Of a DNA stretch of 64,000 bases, positions 1 to 12,055 are shown piece after piece; positions within the stretch are counted from its first letter, which is position 1; each line of letters starts with the position of its first letter. The translations under genes were made by a program, and so were the position numbers. Source of the stretch: Gonocerus acuteangulatus (Eukaryota; Arthropoda; Insecta; Hemiptera; Coreidae); contig OX328125.1 of NCBI GenBank assembly GCA_946811695.1, positions 42,094,709 through 42,158,708 on the forward strand, in the 5' to 3' direction. Below the pieces are notes generated by a model. That model was not told the DNA's origin and searched no databases. It saw only the letters and a list, made by a program, of their open reading frames with translations.

Positions 1-311
1 CTGCCGACCTTAGATTCTATATGGTAGTAAGTACTTAAGGTGAAATGCTTACCGAGGTAACTGCTTCAAGGAGTTGCACAAACCTATCGATATGAGGAGG
101 GGAGCAGTAAAATAGGAGATTTACAATAACCGATTCGATGGATACTCTAAAACCGATCGGGGTTAGTCAATGGATTGTCTCTTTGTCGGCAAAGGAATAT
201 ATCTGACACATTAAGAAGTAAATTCGAACTGTTTAATGCGAAGGCATTATCCATATCTTGGGCATTAACGAACCAGACTACATAATGTGACATGAACTAG
301 TAAATACAATG
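1..311. other. No feature seen
   Basis: AT-rich sequence with no recognisable gene, repeat end or RNA. Confidence 0.5.
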
Positions 312-320
312 GCCTAAGAT

Positions 321-365
321 TTTTTTTTAACGGCGCACTGACTTCTGGGCCATTAGTGCCGAATA
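321..365 (-). mobile_element. Tail-only tRNA-SINE insertion (SINE-A)
   Basis: A poly(T) run followed by the complement of the SINE-A tail (AACGGCGC then GGGCCATTAGTGCC). It matches the 3' ends of the full copies at 4636-4809 and 48573-48766. Imperfect 9 bp direct repeats flank it (GCCTAAGAT at 312-320, GCCTATGAT at 366-374), which I read as a decayed TSD. The element therefore seems to have arrived as a ~45 bp 5'-truncated copy. Confidence 0.65.
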
Positions 366-374
366 GCCTATGAT

Positions 375-1020
375 AAAGTAAAAATAATAATCAAATAGTT
401 GATTGAGATTAACTGTCAGACAAACCAAGGACGAAAACTAAGGCATGCAAAAGGACTGGACAAATATTAGGGACACAGAAGCTGGAATAAGTTAAAGGAT
501 CACAATTCGATAAGTTGTCCTAAACAGACTACCAATATGAATAGATAAATATGCTTTGTTTCAAGAATAAATTTGACAATGAACTGTTTTTTTTTAAAGA
601 TATCAAGCAAATACTTTTCTCTAAAAAAATGCTTAAATATTTACAAAAACTTATACACTATTTCTATACACAAAAACAATAGAAGGGAGAATTACAAAAA
701 AATGAAATAAAATAAAATAAAAATATTTCCTTTGTTTATGAATAAGGGCTAAGTTCAGAATCTTTAAAAAGTTTAACCCATACATGGTATATAAAAATGG
801 AGGGGCAAGGACCATTCAATACAACATGCATTAGGTTGTTTGGAGTCAACCTAGAGAAATGTCCAATAAATCTTTAACATTTATTTTGCAATATTTAAAA
901 TTGTTTAAGATTTTTTACGGCAGACTAGGACCATATTGGACAGGCGTAACAAAAAAATTGGTCTATGATATAAAAAATAAATACTTTTTTTAATCAGAAG
1001 ATTAAAATGAGAGTTTCTTT
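375..1020. other. No feature seen
   Basis: AT-rich anonymous sequence with no open frame of interest. Confidence 0.5.
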
Positions 1021-1400
1021 TTAACCAGGGGGAATAAGCTTTGTTAACTTGAATATTGACCAGAGTGGTAAAAGGTTAATTTAGAATGTAAGTGGACTCC
1101 AAGATATTTTAAAGATTTTGACCAGGATAATGTTTGGCCATTTACATTAACAAAGTGATTAAGGAAAGGCATGCGCTTAGAAAACAAGAAAATGTCTTCC
1201 TTTTCCCATTTGGTTTCATTTTCATTTAGTAGCAATAGTATTAACTCTAAAAGATGACAGAAGAAAAGGTGTATTGTCAGCAAATAAAACAATATTGCAT
1301 TTGTTTTCATTTTCATTAAATCATTAAATAAGATATTGAAGAGGACAGGACAATTCAGGAGGCCTATGGATGTCGTACTTTTAATCCAGAAGGGCATTTA
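1021..1400 (-). pseudogene. Decayed LINE reverse transcriptase fragment (Jockey/CR1-like)
   Basis: The minus-strand translation keeps the RT landmarks in order: a worn 'GLLNCPVLFNILFNDL' (normally G-x-PQG-S-V-L-x-P-x-LF), then a degraded stretch where the catalytic F/YADD block should be, then 'ILFSKR'-like and 'WSKSLKYLGVHLHSKLTF', the palm-to-thumb 'K-YLG-x-x-L-D-x-KL-x-F' motif. No AxDD is readable, so the copy is dead. Family placement beyond a Jockey/CR1-like LINE is inference. Flanks give no clear poly(A) or TSD. It probably once extended on both sides but the frame is lost. Confidence 0.7.
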
Positions 1401-4225
1401 AAATTACGAGACATTAACGAAGAATAGCTATTTATCTGTTCCCAACGAAACACCTTCTATGAAATTTTTCCCAATTTTTCAAATGATGCATTTAAATAAC
1501 CAAGAAAAAATAGCATGAAATCTCAGTGCTGATTGGTCTACGGCCCGAATAGAAACCAGTAAAACACTTTTACCGCGGCAGTAAAGATCTCAACACCGTC
1601 GAGCTTTACTGCTCCTAGCAATGAGATTAAACTGTGAACCATAAAATCAGATAGGCACTCGTTGCGGCTGTCTCGTATTTCCAATCTAAATTTACTTTTA
1701 AGTGCTGCTAGATCTGTTCTCAATGAAATATCTCCTTTTCTTTAATATCCATGCAATGATTTTCATGACCTATCAGACCAAAGATTAATCCGTAGGAGGA
1801 GGAGATTTTACTTCTGGCCATTTTACAGGCTAGAAAGTCGTATTCAATGATCTGGAGCAAATAATAATCTAAAATGACCAAAATTCAGTAAACTTTAATT
1901 ACAGTAGGCTAAATTAATGAACTGTGAGATGCAAAATATAAGATGAATACTTTATGTTAATATACACAGATATAATGAAACCCCCATGCATTATTTTTAT
2001 TGCATAGATTATATCAAGCATCATGAAACCAATTTTATTATTTTCATGTACTAAACTACCTTGTTGAATCTGGAAGTTTAACGATTTCTTCTTAATAAAA
2101 AACTATTTCAGTTTAAGAAACCGTTTCCTTCCTTTGAGTGAATAATGCGAAAATAGGTAATTGAGTGGTATTATCGTCCTAAATAGGTTCTGATTCCATG
2201 CAATTTTTCAATTATTGATCTTGCATGTTTAGAACAATTTAAGTAAAATAATAGGTTTACTTCTAATCTTTCACAGTTTATCTTCTTAATTGTGGAGACA
2301 ATGCAGCCATATATCAAAGGATGTTTATCAGATACATGCCGGCAGAAAGTGGCAATCCTAGAATCTTGCAACTATTGTGAAAGCGCAGGCTTTATTTTAG
2401 TGGGGCCACTATTAATTTTACTCAGGAGGTCTATATTTAGTGTTGAGATTCCGTGTAAGATAGCAACTGCTACATCATGCGGTAAGATAAATTGTACAAC
2501 TTACGACCTTCTCCATAATACGTGATATTTCTCCATTCCATACCTGAAACAGAAATTATGTTATTAAACAATTAGCCATTTAGTGGTGGGTTTATTTCAC
2601 TTTAAGGACGGTTTACTTGGGCAACTTGTTCTATAAAAGCAAGTGCAAACAATAGGAAAGTGTGAGTCCTTTAAATGTGTAGAAATTAGAATAAAAATAT
2701 GCGGTAATAAATAAACCCATTAAAATTTGTAAAACAACGAAAAATGGAAAAACGAAAGGTACAACTATAACATTACTTTGAGTATAAGTAAGTCCTCATT
2801 ATCTCTCTTAGATCTTACTTTCTGTAAATTCATTCTGTGTTTATTACGACGTAGTCATATGAAGCAGGCCTTCATCCTTTACAAACTCTACGATCATCAT
2901 ATAACTTGAATACAGCCATAATGTAAAATAACACAGCCACACAAACACAAAAGAAGTTCGGACCCAACTCTTTGGGATCGCTGAATCTGATCTTAATAAG
3001 GTGGGGTAAGTAAATGATGGGAGATTTCTGTTGGATGCTAAAGCGAGGTGTCCAATAAAACTGATAGAATAGAACTGATAGAAGCGAAAAGCATTGCGCA
3101 GGTCAGTTGATGAAAAAAGAACCTGCTATAGTAGCTACAAAGAGTCCAAGACTCCAATTTTAGGCCATTTAATTTATTTGAACTGATACATTCCTAGAGT
3201 CAAAGAGTGATATTTTTTAAGTGTTGCATTGTCAGATTTTAAGGATTGCATCCGTGTCAGAGTTACCTCAGAATATTAAATTCTCAAAGATAAGCAAAAG
3301 TGAAAAATTATGAAAAAAGGTCTTATATTCAAAGGACTGTAATGTGGCTCCAAATACACCAATCGATAATGTTGCGGTCTCAACAAATTTTTATTTTTGA
3401 TATTTGGAAGGTAGCACAGAGGAAAAAGTCGTTTATTTTTGTTACCTACACTAATAACAAGATTATAGTGTAAAATAGCCTAAATTATGAGTTAGGGGTT
3501 GGGCCTAAAGCAAGAGGTACTTAAGTTTTCTGACTCCAGAACTCAGATTTAGCAACCCAAAAAACATATTGAAATCATTATTTCATTTTGTGTGGCTGAC
3601 ATAGTGATGCCTAATTTATAACATTTATCATATGTTAATATATTTACTGGGTTATTCAAAATTATTGATGTGGGTATTTAACCCAAAAAAGTAAGAAACT
3701 TGTACATCACTCTAAAATGAACGATTCCACCACGCATAACACGTACATTGGATAGACAAATGATCCATAAAAAGAATATCAAAACACACAACGTAAAAAA
3801 AAAAAAAAATACATAAAATTGGCACGCGAACACAGGCGTACAGAAATTTGATTTTGAAAATTTCTTCATACTCTCCACCGAATCCATATATATTTACATT
3901 AAAAAAGTAAATCGTTCAAGACAGTATCGACAAGAAAGTAACCTTTTCATCGAATCCAACTTTTGGCATCATTCTAAAAACCCTTTTACTCTCATCCACT
4001 CTCCATTGTATTTGCGTACAAAGTTTCTGGTAGATGTAATTAGCAGATCATTTTTCGTTGTTACACACGCAAACGTGATTGGATTATATTTACTTTACTA
4101 TTTTGGGGCATTCTAAAGAAGTTTCCACAAATAATATAAGAGTTTATGATAAATACCACAAAGGAGTACGAGCGGGATTTTTGTCGTGTAGCTAATACGA
4201 ATTAGTTTCTTGAATTATGTTGTAT
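1401..4225. other. Anonymous AT-rich stretch
   Basis: No gene or repeat family recognised. Short open frames at 1538-1723, 2171-2525 and 3678-3887 have no motif and overlap one another or low-complexity sequence. Confidence 0.4.
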
Positions 4226-4230
4226 ATTAG

Positions 4231-4398
4231 AAGAGGAGAGCTAGAAGTGAATTGTCCGAGTCCTTAGATTTATCAGCACCTATAAAGGAAGCCATTGTTG
4301 AAGATCTAGGGAATGCTACTAGGTATAAAGAAGCGGCAGATAGAAAGAACTGCAAAGATCTACTCTTAGCAATTGGCCTCACAACTATTACCTCTTGA
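4231..4398 (+). CDS. Short coding-like open stretch, unidentified
   Basis: 55 sense codons followed by TGA. Its composition is protein-like, rich in charged residues (ELSESLDLSAPIKEAIVEDL near the start) and unlike the surrounding AT-rich sequence. There is no in-frame ATG at the start. It is preceded by a TAG at 4228-4230, so if real it would be an internal or terminal exon or a fragment of an element ORF. No domain is recognised. The opposite strand is also open here (4227-4409), which lowers confidence that either frame is genuine. Confidence 0.2.
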   Translation, partial: KRRARSELSESLDLSAPIKEAIVEDLGNATRYKEAADRKNCKDLLLAIGLTTITS

Positions 4399-4635
4399 GA
4401 GTGCGCCATGAATCAAGCTCTCAGCTCTGACATTTCATTCATAACTTCTTACATCCAGACGAAACTCTACCGTATTATTGTCTTCTATCGTCAGGGTGGT
4501 TTCCTCACAAAATATATCTACTAACAACTTTTTTTTTATTTATTTTTGGTTGTGTACTATGTAAGTTGAAGGTGAGGGTGGTGAAGGATCAATGGATTCT
4601 TGAAATAAATAAGCTATTTACTTCAAGTTGTATAC

Positions 4636-4809
4636 CTTTTTTGTTTTTTTTTAACGGCGCATCGACGAATCTGGGCCATTAGCGCCGACATCCAGGGCGC
4701 AGCCAGGAATTTTCCCAACGAGCCGTGGGATGAGAAAATTCCTGCCACAGGTGGGGATCGAACCCACCATCTCCCGCTTATGAATCTAAGGCGCTAGCCA
4801 CTAGACCCC
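4636..4809 (-). mobile_element. tRNA-derived SINE (SINE-A), full length
   Basis: Read on the minus strand: tRNA-like head with A box (TAGTGGCTAGCGC-like, here ...TCTAGTGGCTAGCGCC), a CATAAGCGGGAG arm shared with tRNA-Asp/Glu-type genes, and B box GGGTTCGATCCCC. A body with GGAATTTTCTCATC / GGGAAAATTCCTGGC follows, then the tail GGCGCTAATGGCCCAG ... GCGCCGTTAAAAA. TSD CAAGTTGTATAC occurs at 4624-4635 and 4810-4821. The head cannot be a working tRNA because the acceptor and anticodon stems do not pair. Confidence 0.9.
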
Positions 4810-4984
4810 CAAGTTGTATACTATATTTATTTATTGGATTTACAAAGCTGCAATGAAGCGGTCTGCTCGTTTTATTGTGACTTATTAAGATATTCACATC
4901 GATCTAACAAATTCTGATTTCTAATAAATGTTTTCTGATATACATTATACAATGAATATGAAATATTTGCGTATAAACGAAAAC

Positions 4985-5242
4985 ATATCGTCGATACAAA
5001 TGCAAAGTATCGAATGTGAAAAAATGCATCTTTCATTTTCAATCTTTACTAATTTCTGCTGGACTTATGTACGGCAAATTCTTGAATCTTACTTCACTCT
5101 ATTAAAGGGAAAGTATTCCACTATCAAAAGGTCAAATCTGCCGAATATTTGACTGTCCAAAAAAAAGTTACGAATAAATGCTTTTCCACTCTGAAAAGTC
5201 GTCATTTTCACATTCGATACTTTGCATTTGTAACGACGATAT
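4985..5242. repeat. Small fold-back (MITE-like) repeat
   Basis: Inverted arms at 4985-5023 and 5205-5242 share TTCACATTCGATACTTTGCA and ATTTGTA-CGACGATAT, with one mismatch in the second part. They enclose about 180 bp. A third arm in the same orientation as the right one lies at 5624-5661. No transposase is present. This could be a MITE, or three copies of a short dispersed repeat. Confidence 0.55.
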
Positions 5243-5960
5243 CTACACTCGTGCAGATAGTAAAACAATACATAAGCACAAAATATTGTATAACTAAGGA
5301 AATATTAAGCATTAATTTTGGAATGATGAGCTGTGATTAATGATACTTTGCAAAGAAAATAAATACAGGTATTCAATGTATTGCATTTTTATATTTTATT
5401 ATAAATATTTTTGAATTTTAAATGGAGGATAATGGTATGTATAAGTGGGCTACCTTCAAAAATTATCTCCCGCATGTTGTTTGGCATGTCTAAGAAGTAC
5501 CGTTTTGCAAACCGTTAAGTGAGTGTGTTTTATTGTCAATGTCACATTACAAAGTACATTAAGTCTAATTAAAATATATCATAAGATAAAATCTATATAA
5601 TTCCATTTGTAAAGTACCAACCACTTTTCACATTCGATACTTTACACTTGTATCGACAATATGCGAATGACCGGTTCTGAGGCATGCAAATGCGACTTTT
5701 CCTCTTTTTGCGTATCGGGTTCTCTACATGTATTCTATAGCGCATAAGCTTTTCAGGGATATCTTACAAAGAATATAGACTAAAACTGACAATAAATCAC
5801 TTGAAATAAAACCTGCAGTCAAAGCCTCGGCTCAGAAGCAAAAAAAAACATTTTCGGTTGTTATCAAGTTAGTTTCATATGTGTGCCCCCCCCCAGGGGA
5901 GGAGTAAGAAACGCACTAAAAAAATACGCAACTAAAGTAAATAAAATTGAATCAAAACAA
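5243..5960. other. No gene seen; holds one extra fold-back arm
   Basis: AT-rich sequence containing the third copy of the 38 bp arm at 5624-5661. Nothing else recognised. Confidence 0.4.
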
Positions 5961-5964
5961 TGAA

Positions 5965-6168
5965 CAGGTCATTATTTTTTTTGTTGTATATTCGTTTTGT
6001 TGGTTATCCTTCGTGCAAGAAGGCATTAGCTCTAATTTTTCAACATTTTAGCACTTTCCTCCGTAGAAAAGTAGCTATTCAGGTTGCACTCATGACGGAA
6101 TTTTTGAAAAATTTCTTCAAATCTTTATCGATCCTACCTAGTAGACACCGAAAATGACCCCAGTTTAA

Positions 6169-6226
<58 letters not shown>

Positions 6227-6655
6227 TAACACGATACAGGCCAGAGTTTTTGTTTTTCCCCACGAAACTTGGTATATAGTATTCCCCAATCAAACGATTG
6301 AACGAGTTCGTTAACCAACAAGATCGGACCATCTGGAGAGGGGGTTTACTCCGGAGCCAAAGTAGTTATTTGCCAATACCAGCCGTAATGTTTGTTATAT
6401 TTCAACGAAACTCGGTATTCGTTCTGTTTAACTAAAGAGAAAAATGTGTTGTAAAAATAAACTAAATCGGTTCATTAGGAAGGGAGGTTTACTCCGGACC
6501 CAAATTACTAATTTGCTCTTACCGGTCGTAATTTCTGCTGTATTGTTACGAAACTCCGTATACGTCCTAGATACATAATATGAAAGAAGTATTGTAAAAA
6601 TTAACTAAATCGGTCTATCGGAAGGGGGGATTTACTTTGTACTATGTTTGAAACA
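5965..6655 (-). mobile_element. (TA)n-bearing minisatellite element, copy I
   Basis: On the minus strand the order is two to three ~143 bp units (each with ACCGATTTAGTT, CCGAGTTTCGT and AAATTACG-CCGGTA), then a unique block starting GGTTAACGAACTCGTTCAAT and ending in TATCGTGTTAACGGA. A (TA)n tract at 6172-6222 follows, then a 110 bp block with the coding-like pattern RIDKDLKKFFKNS...FLRRK. The copy at 41905-42642 has the same order on the plus strand. The class is unknown. Helentron-associated non-autonomous elements carry internal minisatellites and microsatellites in this way, but I could not confirm Helitron ends. Confidence 0.65.
6172..6222. repeat. (TA)n microsatellite
   Basis: Uninterrupted dinucleotide tract that is an internal part of the element at 5965-6655. 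Confidence 0.95.
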
Positions 6656-6715
6656 GGTGATCATAACCAATGTTTTTATTTTATTGATCTATATAGGTTA
6701 TTTTAGCAAATTATT

Positions 6716-6792
6716 CAGGAATGCACCCGACACTACCTAATTCTGAGGAAAGTGCTTAGTTATGCAGCTCCTGCGTGACAAACTTTTTTGTA
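6716..6792 (-). mobile_element. SINE-C body fragment
   Basis: The complement reads CACGCAGGAGCTGCATAACT then AAGCACTTTCCTCAGAATT, the body seen after a tRNA-like head at 38585-38755. Head and tail are missing here. Confidence 0.65.
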
Positions 6793-6965
6793 ATTGGAAA
6801 AATCATTTTTAGATATGGAATATATTTATATTTTTATGGTATTTTCTTGGACATGGTCTCACCTGTGCAAACTATGTACATATATATAAGTTGCTCCTGA
6901 AGAGGCGTCGTATGACGAAAACGTATGCGAAAATAATAAAGGACATTTTGAGGAAAAATAATGTA
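6793..6965 (+). mobile_element. Penelope-like terminal fragment with hammerhead-like core
   Basis: Contains CTCCTGAAGAGGCGTC-GTAT-GACGAAAA at 6894-6920, the core found at the other Penelope-like ends in this window. A short A-rich stretch with AATAATAAAGG follows. No coding part is attached. Confidence 0.55.
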
Positions 6966-7250
6966 TCAGATCTTGCGGAATGTTTAAAATAAAACATTAA
7001 AAATTAGTGTCCATAACAATAAGGGGTATTGTGTAAAAGCTAAGAACAACGAAAACAGAATCTTTTCTCCTAGAATGAACCACAAACAAGAAACCAGACC
7101 TAAACCAGACTTTCCCACGTCATAAATTTCTAGACTTTCTTAAACCTCCGGCTCTTACCAAGCCTCGAAGTATCTCTTGTGTTCCTTTTGTTCAGCGGGG
7201 CATTTAGTGCTAAATCATCTCATATTTTTTACATCATCTTAATTGACTTG
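6966..7250. other. No feature seen
   Basis: Anonymous sequence between a Penelope-like tail and the inverted repeat arm. Confidence 0.4.
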
Positions 7251-7354
7251 ATTATTAGAAGTATAAAAAATGTTTTAAAACTAAACGAGACTTGAAGGCT
7301 GTGTTATACAGAAAAGTAGAAGCATTTTTCTGACTTCTACGATTTTTCAGTAAT

Positions 7355-7358
<4 letters not shown>

Positions 7359-7418
<60 letters not shown>
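7359..7418. repeat. (TA)n microsatellite
   Basis: Dinucleotide tract with a short CA interruption at its right end. It adjoins the end of the repeat arm at 7440-7862. Confidence 0.95.
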
Positions 7419-7426
<8 letters not shown>

Positions 7427-7439
7427 TATGCCATTAACC

Positions 7440-7862
7440 TAGAAGAGACTATAACAGCTTCACATAATTTCCACATATTCTGTAAATCACTTTTTGGATC
7501 AGCCAATAATTTAATGATACTGCATATATAGTTTAGCATATAATCCTGATTAAATTCATTAAAGGAAATAGCACCAATTTCACGCGAAGCTGAGACGTGC
7601 ACCTTATAATATATAAACGGCCCGAAGCCGAGTGAGAAGCAATTAAGCTGTTTGCAATTAAACGAATCTAATAAGGAGTCCCGCCTATAAGGCCGGTTTG
7701 TTTTTTTTACTTCCTTGATAGAGTGTAGCAATTCGATTATCGGCAAGTGAGAAAAACGCGCCAAGAAATGCAGTTATTAATAGAAATTTCAGACGGGAAT
7801 GTTGTATGCCATTAATAATGCGCATAGCAAATTGTTTATTAGAAGTTTAATATACCATCTTA
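7440..7862 (-). repeat. Unknown dispersed repeat, inverted arm 1
   Basis: Its complement closely matches 10538-10935 over about 390 bp. Shared blocks include TGCTATGCGCATTATTAATG, GGCATACAACATTCCCGTCT and AAACAGCTTAATTGCTTCTC. On the minus strand it carries an open frame starting ARFSHLPIIELLHSIKEVKK, which is read in the same frame but broken by a stop in the other copy. No family is recognised. The copies may be ends of one large element or two independent insertions. Confidence 0.7.
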
Positions 7863-9840
7863 GATTTAGTTTCTTAGACACTTACACACTCCTTCCTAGG
7901 AAATTATAATTTTCACATTTAATAACTGAAATTAAAGGAACTTGCGGAGAGTTCACTGGAAAGGCATAAATTTAAGTTGTTTTTAAAGTATAAAAAAGTA
8001 TAACAACATAAAGGACTAGAGATAAACTTGCTGAAATCTCCAATTCCCTAAAAAGAAGGAAGAAAATAAAACATTAACAAATAAGAAACGCTTTTTCAGA
8101 AGAACGTAGAAATAGTGCCAGTTTGTCGTCCTTCTTTCCCATATAGAGGCATATTTTGAATACCAACCAGAAAACACCAGCTTACTTATACATGAACCCC
8201 CATTTCCATTTTATAGTGTAATAGTTTCAATTAGAACAATATATACAAATATTATAAAAATAAATTACAAGAAGACTACAATAAAAGGAAATCTGCCCCA
8301 TCTTTGACAGTAGAGGATATTCACCATTAATTAGTTGCATACCCAATCCCTACAGATCATCCTACCTTACACATATTATAAACATCCCTTCCAGAAAGTT
8401 TAGTTATTTTTCTCAAGAATTTGAATGAATCTCAAGCCCGACACCTTTACTATTTCCCCATAGCATCCTTAAATCTAAGAACATTTGCTCTTGAATCCTG
8501 AAGATATAAACTATAGCAAGGACAAACTAAGGCTATGTTATTATTGTAATAATTTTATATTAGGTTTTGATTAATTTATAAAATCTATTATGCTGTATAT
8601 TTATTCTTTTTATCTCTGTTTGTTATTAATTTATATTAACCTATTAAATAGTTTGTATTGTAGTTATAAACAGTAAGCGAACACCCCTTTGTATAGTGCA
8701 ATGCCCTAAAAACAAAGTATGGAATTAAAACTAAATAAACATTTAATTATTAGAGTATATATATATACGTAAGTGTAACGTTTCGTGTTTACTTTGTAAA
8801 AAAAAAAAAAAAATAATAATAAAAAGGCTGCAATGATTAATCAAAATATGCTTTTTATTTCTGACGTATGTATTTAGGTCCAGGGTGACATCTATAATAA
8901 CTTTAAAATAACCAGAATAATTTATAAGGTACAATATAAACGCCTATTCAAAGGCATGTAAGATGGCATTGGGCCGGCCTACGTTATTCAGCGAAAATGT
9001 TCTTGTCATTATTCTAGCGTATTCTTGATAACTTACAGATTATGATATAGTGTCTGTATAAAACGAAGCAGGCAGCAAAATGCCATAAAATTCTAATGGT
9101 TGAATGGACTAGACAGTAGAGGAGAGTAGGCTTGGCTATAATTACCCCCATAATAAATGCAGACTATATAAGGACTAAGGCGGACAATGTCAGTGGAAAT
9201 CTAATAAGCTGGAATGCTATGATGCAGGCGGGGTGGAGCTGAGGCCATATAAGGTTGCATTCTTGTCACTACTGTCAAATCAGATGAGAAGACTAGCCTT
9301 TATAAGGGCAATTCTAACTCAAGAGTTAAAGCCTTAATTTTATTCAAGAAAAGAAGGTAACATCATCATGGGGGAAAAAACGGACGCTTAACCCAATCGG
9401 GCCATTATTAGCCTTTTTTTTTATATTTAATTATCCATAAGAAAATACACTCAAGAGCTAAAAAATATATAAATAAAATAAATTGGTGGTTAAGTAAATA
9501 TTTTAGCGGTGAGTTTCTCTCAATGACAGCTCTTGGGAAGTCAATAAAAACCGAATAAGTGAATCAGAACCCGGCTGTAGAAAGAAATATTTTATGAGCT
9601 ACTAATGTAACGAATAACGCAGGCCACAGAAGTGCTAAAAAGTTTCAAACGAGATAAGCATATCTACATGTTAGCAACTAGTTGAATATTTTAAGTCATA
9701 AATGAGATTCAGCTTCCTTTTCAGGTACTAGCATTTGAAAACTTGTTTCATTTTTTTTTTTTTTTTCTTTTTTATTTTTTTATTTATTTTTTTTTTTTTT
9801 AATATTTTGATAGGAGACAAACATTGGAAGCAGATTTGTA
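7863..9840. other. Anonymous stretch with a possible LINE 3' end
   Basis: 8520-8740 resembles LINE 3' untranslated sequence, with T- and A-rich runs ending GGAATTAAAACTAAATAAAC. There is no coding part and no TSD. A T-rich tract lies at 9749-9801. 9360-9430 holds CGGACGCTTAACCCAATCGG then GCCATTATTAGCC, a possible worn SINE-A tail on the minus strand. Nothing else seen. Confidence 0.35.
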
Positions 9841-9845
9841 ACCAA

Positions 9846-10055
9846 TTACTTAGTTGTCCACCCTTTAGTGATAAAGCCGATTATCTTTCCTGAATTTCTA
9901 ATACCTGAATGGGCGACCGACCAATTGCTGTTTGAATTATAAAAGGGTGGCATCTCATAGATAGCTCGGCAGTAATAGCCGAGCTGTTGATAAGCCGTAA
10001 CAAAAATTAAAAAGCCCAATAAACGTTCAGCACAATCCAATAATCCTATAATCAT
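9846..10055 (-). CDS. Unidentified 69-codon open frame with a hydrophobic segment
   Basis: It begins at an ATG (complement of 10053-10055), and its first half contains a hydrophobic stretch (LLGFLIFVTAYQQLGYY) that could span a membrane. Base composition is more balanced than the neighbours. No known family is recognised and no splice signals can be assigned. It lies between two inverted copies of an unknown repeat, so it may belong to an element. Chance remains possible. Confidence 0.2.
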   Translation of the reverse strand: MIIGLLDCAERLLGFLIFVTAYQQLGYYCRAIYEMPPFYNSNSNWSVAHSGIRNSGKIIGFITKGWTTK

Positions 10056-10537
10056 AGAAGATTTATTGCAGCGTGTTTATCTTCCACGATACGTACCGCT
10101 CATAAATAAAAAAAAAATAATAATTAGAAATATATCAAAAATTATTATTATGGCGGGAAAAACAGAATGTTTTATTTTGGGCTCTCATAGAAATCGTACT
10201 ACAGACGTTTATCAGAATTAAGATATTCCCTGCTTTGCAAAACAGCAATAAGTTTGAACAAAGGGTGAAAAACAGACATTTTATCTTTTTTTTGGTAGCT
10301 TAAAACGGATTTGGGACCTTCAAATTGCAGGAATAACATGATGATTATATAGTAAAACAACCAACGAAATTTCGATGAAATGAGTTTGATTTTTGCATAA
10401 TGATTTTGCAATTGAAGTATTTAGTGATATTCAATTAGTGAGTTGTGTTTGTTCAAATTGTTGCGAAATCCATACGGAGTGCTTTACTCGTTTGAAATAT
10501 TAAAAAAAAAAGTAATCGATCAATGAGGCATAATCAG

Positions 10538-10935
10538 CTTCTAATAAACCAGCTTTGCTATGCGCATTATTAATGGCATACAACATTCCCGTCTGCAATT
10601 TCCATTAATAAATGCATTTATTAGCGCGTTTTTCTCACTTGCCGATAATCAAATAGCTACACTCTATCAAGGAAGTAAAAAAAAAAAACAGGCCTTATAT
10701 GTGGGACTCCTTATTAGATTGGTTTAATTGCAAACAGCTTAATTGCTTCTCACTCGGCTCCAGCAGTTTATAAGATACACGTCTTGGCTTGCTACGGAAT
10801 TTGCGCTTTTACCTTATTTGAATTGAAATAGAAATACACGCTGAAGTTATATATGAAGTAGTTTTAAAATTATTGGGTGATCGCTTCCACAAAGTGATTT
10901 ACATAAATCATGTGCAAAATTTAGTAACATTAGAG
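10538..10935 (+). repeat. Unknown dispersed repeat, inverted arm 2
   Basis: Plus-strand partner of 7440-7862. The first ~250 bp match closely and similarity fades towards the right end. The open frame of arm 1 is interrupted here by an in-frame stop (LPIIK-stop-LHSIKEVKK). Confidence 0.7.
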
Positions 10936-11546
10936 ATATTAATAGTTGTATAACTACATACGTAATATATAAAATTTTAAAAAAAAATATATAACTAAGA
11001 ACAAATACAAAACAATAAAATGACATAAATTCTCATTTTGCGATTGTGTACCCTGTTCTCAATTATGTTTTTTAAAATAGCAGAAGGTCATAAATAATAA
11101 ACAAATCATCTTTTAGTTTTCAAAGTCACGTTCAAAATGTGCGAGAAAGTACAATAATTAGGGGGAATGAGGACAACTTTTAAAATGAGGATAAAACAAT
11201 ATTTACAAATGTAGACGAAACTGACTCCAAAACTGCCTTAGTGGATCATGCAATCAAACATCTAACAAAAATTTGACTTAGGAACAGTTTAAAATACTGG
11301 ATAAAGGAAAGAACCTAATAAAAATAAAAGAAAATATAAAAATTATCAAAAAAACAAAAAAAAAAGAAAAAAACAGTAGAAACAAAGGAAATAAAATATT
11401 TAGATAATACCGTAAAATGGGGAAATATGAGTACAGTGTTGTGAAATTGATACAAACCTATACTCCTAGGATATTTTCATTTAACTGATTATAAATGGTC
11501 GACCTTTGTCTAAAGAGTGCAAACAGGCAAATATATACCTATGTAT

Positions 11547-11634
<88 letters not shown>

Positions 11635-11780
11635 AATAAAAGATAAATGAATATATCCTAGGATTATAGGTATGAACCAATTTTACCACCCTGTACTAAG
11701 TGGGGTCACCTTTTACGGTATATTTTCCAAAACAATAAACGTTCTTTATAAATTATGACGTCAGTTGCATTTTAATTTAT
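10936..11780. other. Anonymous A-rich stretch with compound microsatellite
   Basis: Holds an interrupted (TA)n tract at 11532-11628. No coding potential is recognised. Confidence 0.5.
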
Positions 11781-12055
11781 TTTAATATTTCTTTAAGAAC
11801 TAAAGCTTTTTTGGACATCGATTTTTAACCATGGCACTATCGATGTTAAACTGCTGTTTGTCAACGGCCATTTTATCTCATTACTTTAGACGTGGCCCTG
11901 CCTGAGGGAGGTCTTCCTTTGTTGAGGCTGTATAGAAATGTACATAACTTAGTTGCTCCAGAAGAGGCGTCTATTGGCGCGAAACATGTAGAGCGCAAAA
12001 TAAAATAAAATTAACGAAAAGGTGAAGTTTTTATAATGTATGACCTTCTGCCACT
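11781..12055 (+). mobile_element. Penelope-like terminal fragment
   Basis: Carries TTTAGACGTGGCCCTGCCTG and TTGAGGCTGTA, then the core CTCCAGAAGAGGCGTC-TATTG-GCGCGAAACATG (11956-11986). It ends GGTGAAGTTTTTATAATG then TGACCTTCTGCC. These blocks occur in the same order at 22840-23185 and, reversed, at 25440-25700 downstream of a GIY-YIG reading frame, which is what ties this fragment to the Penelope family. Confidence 0.75.
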
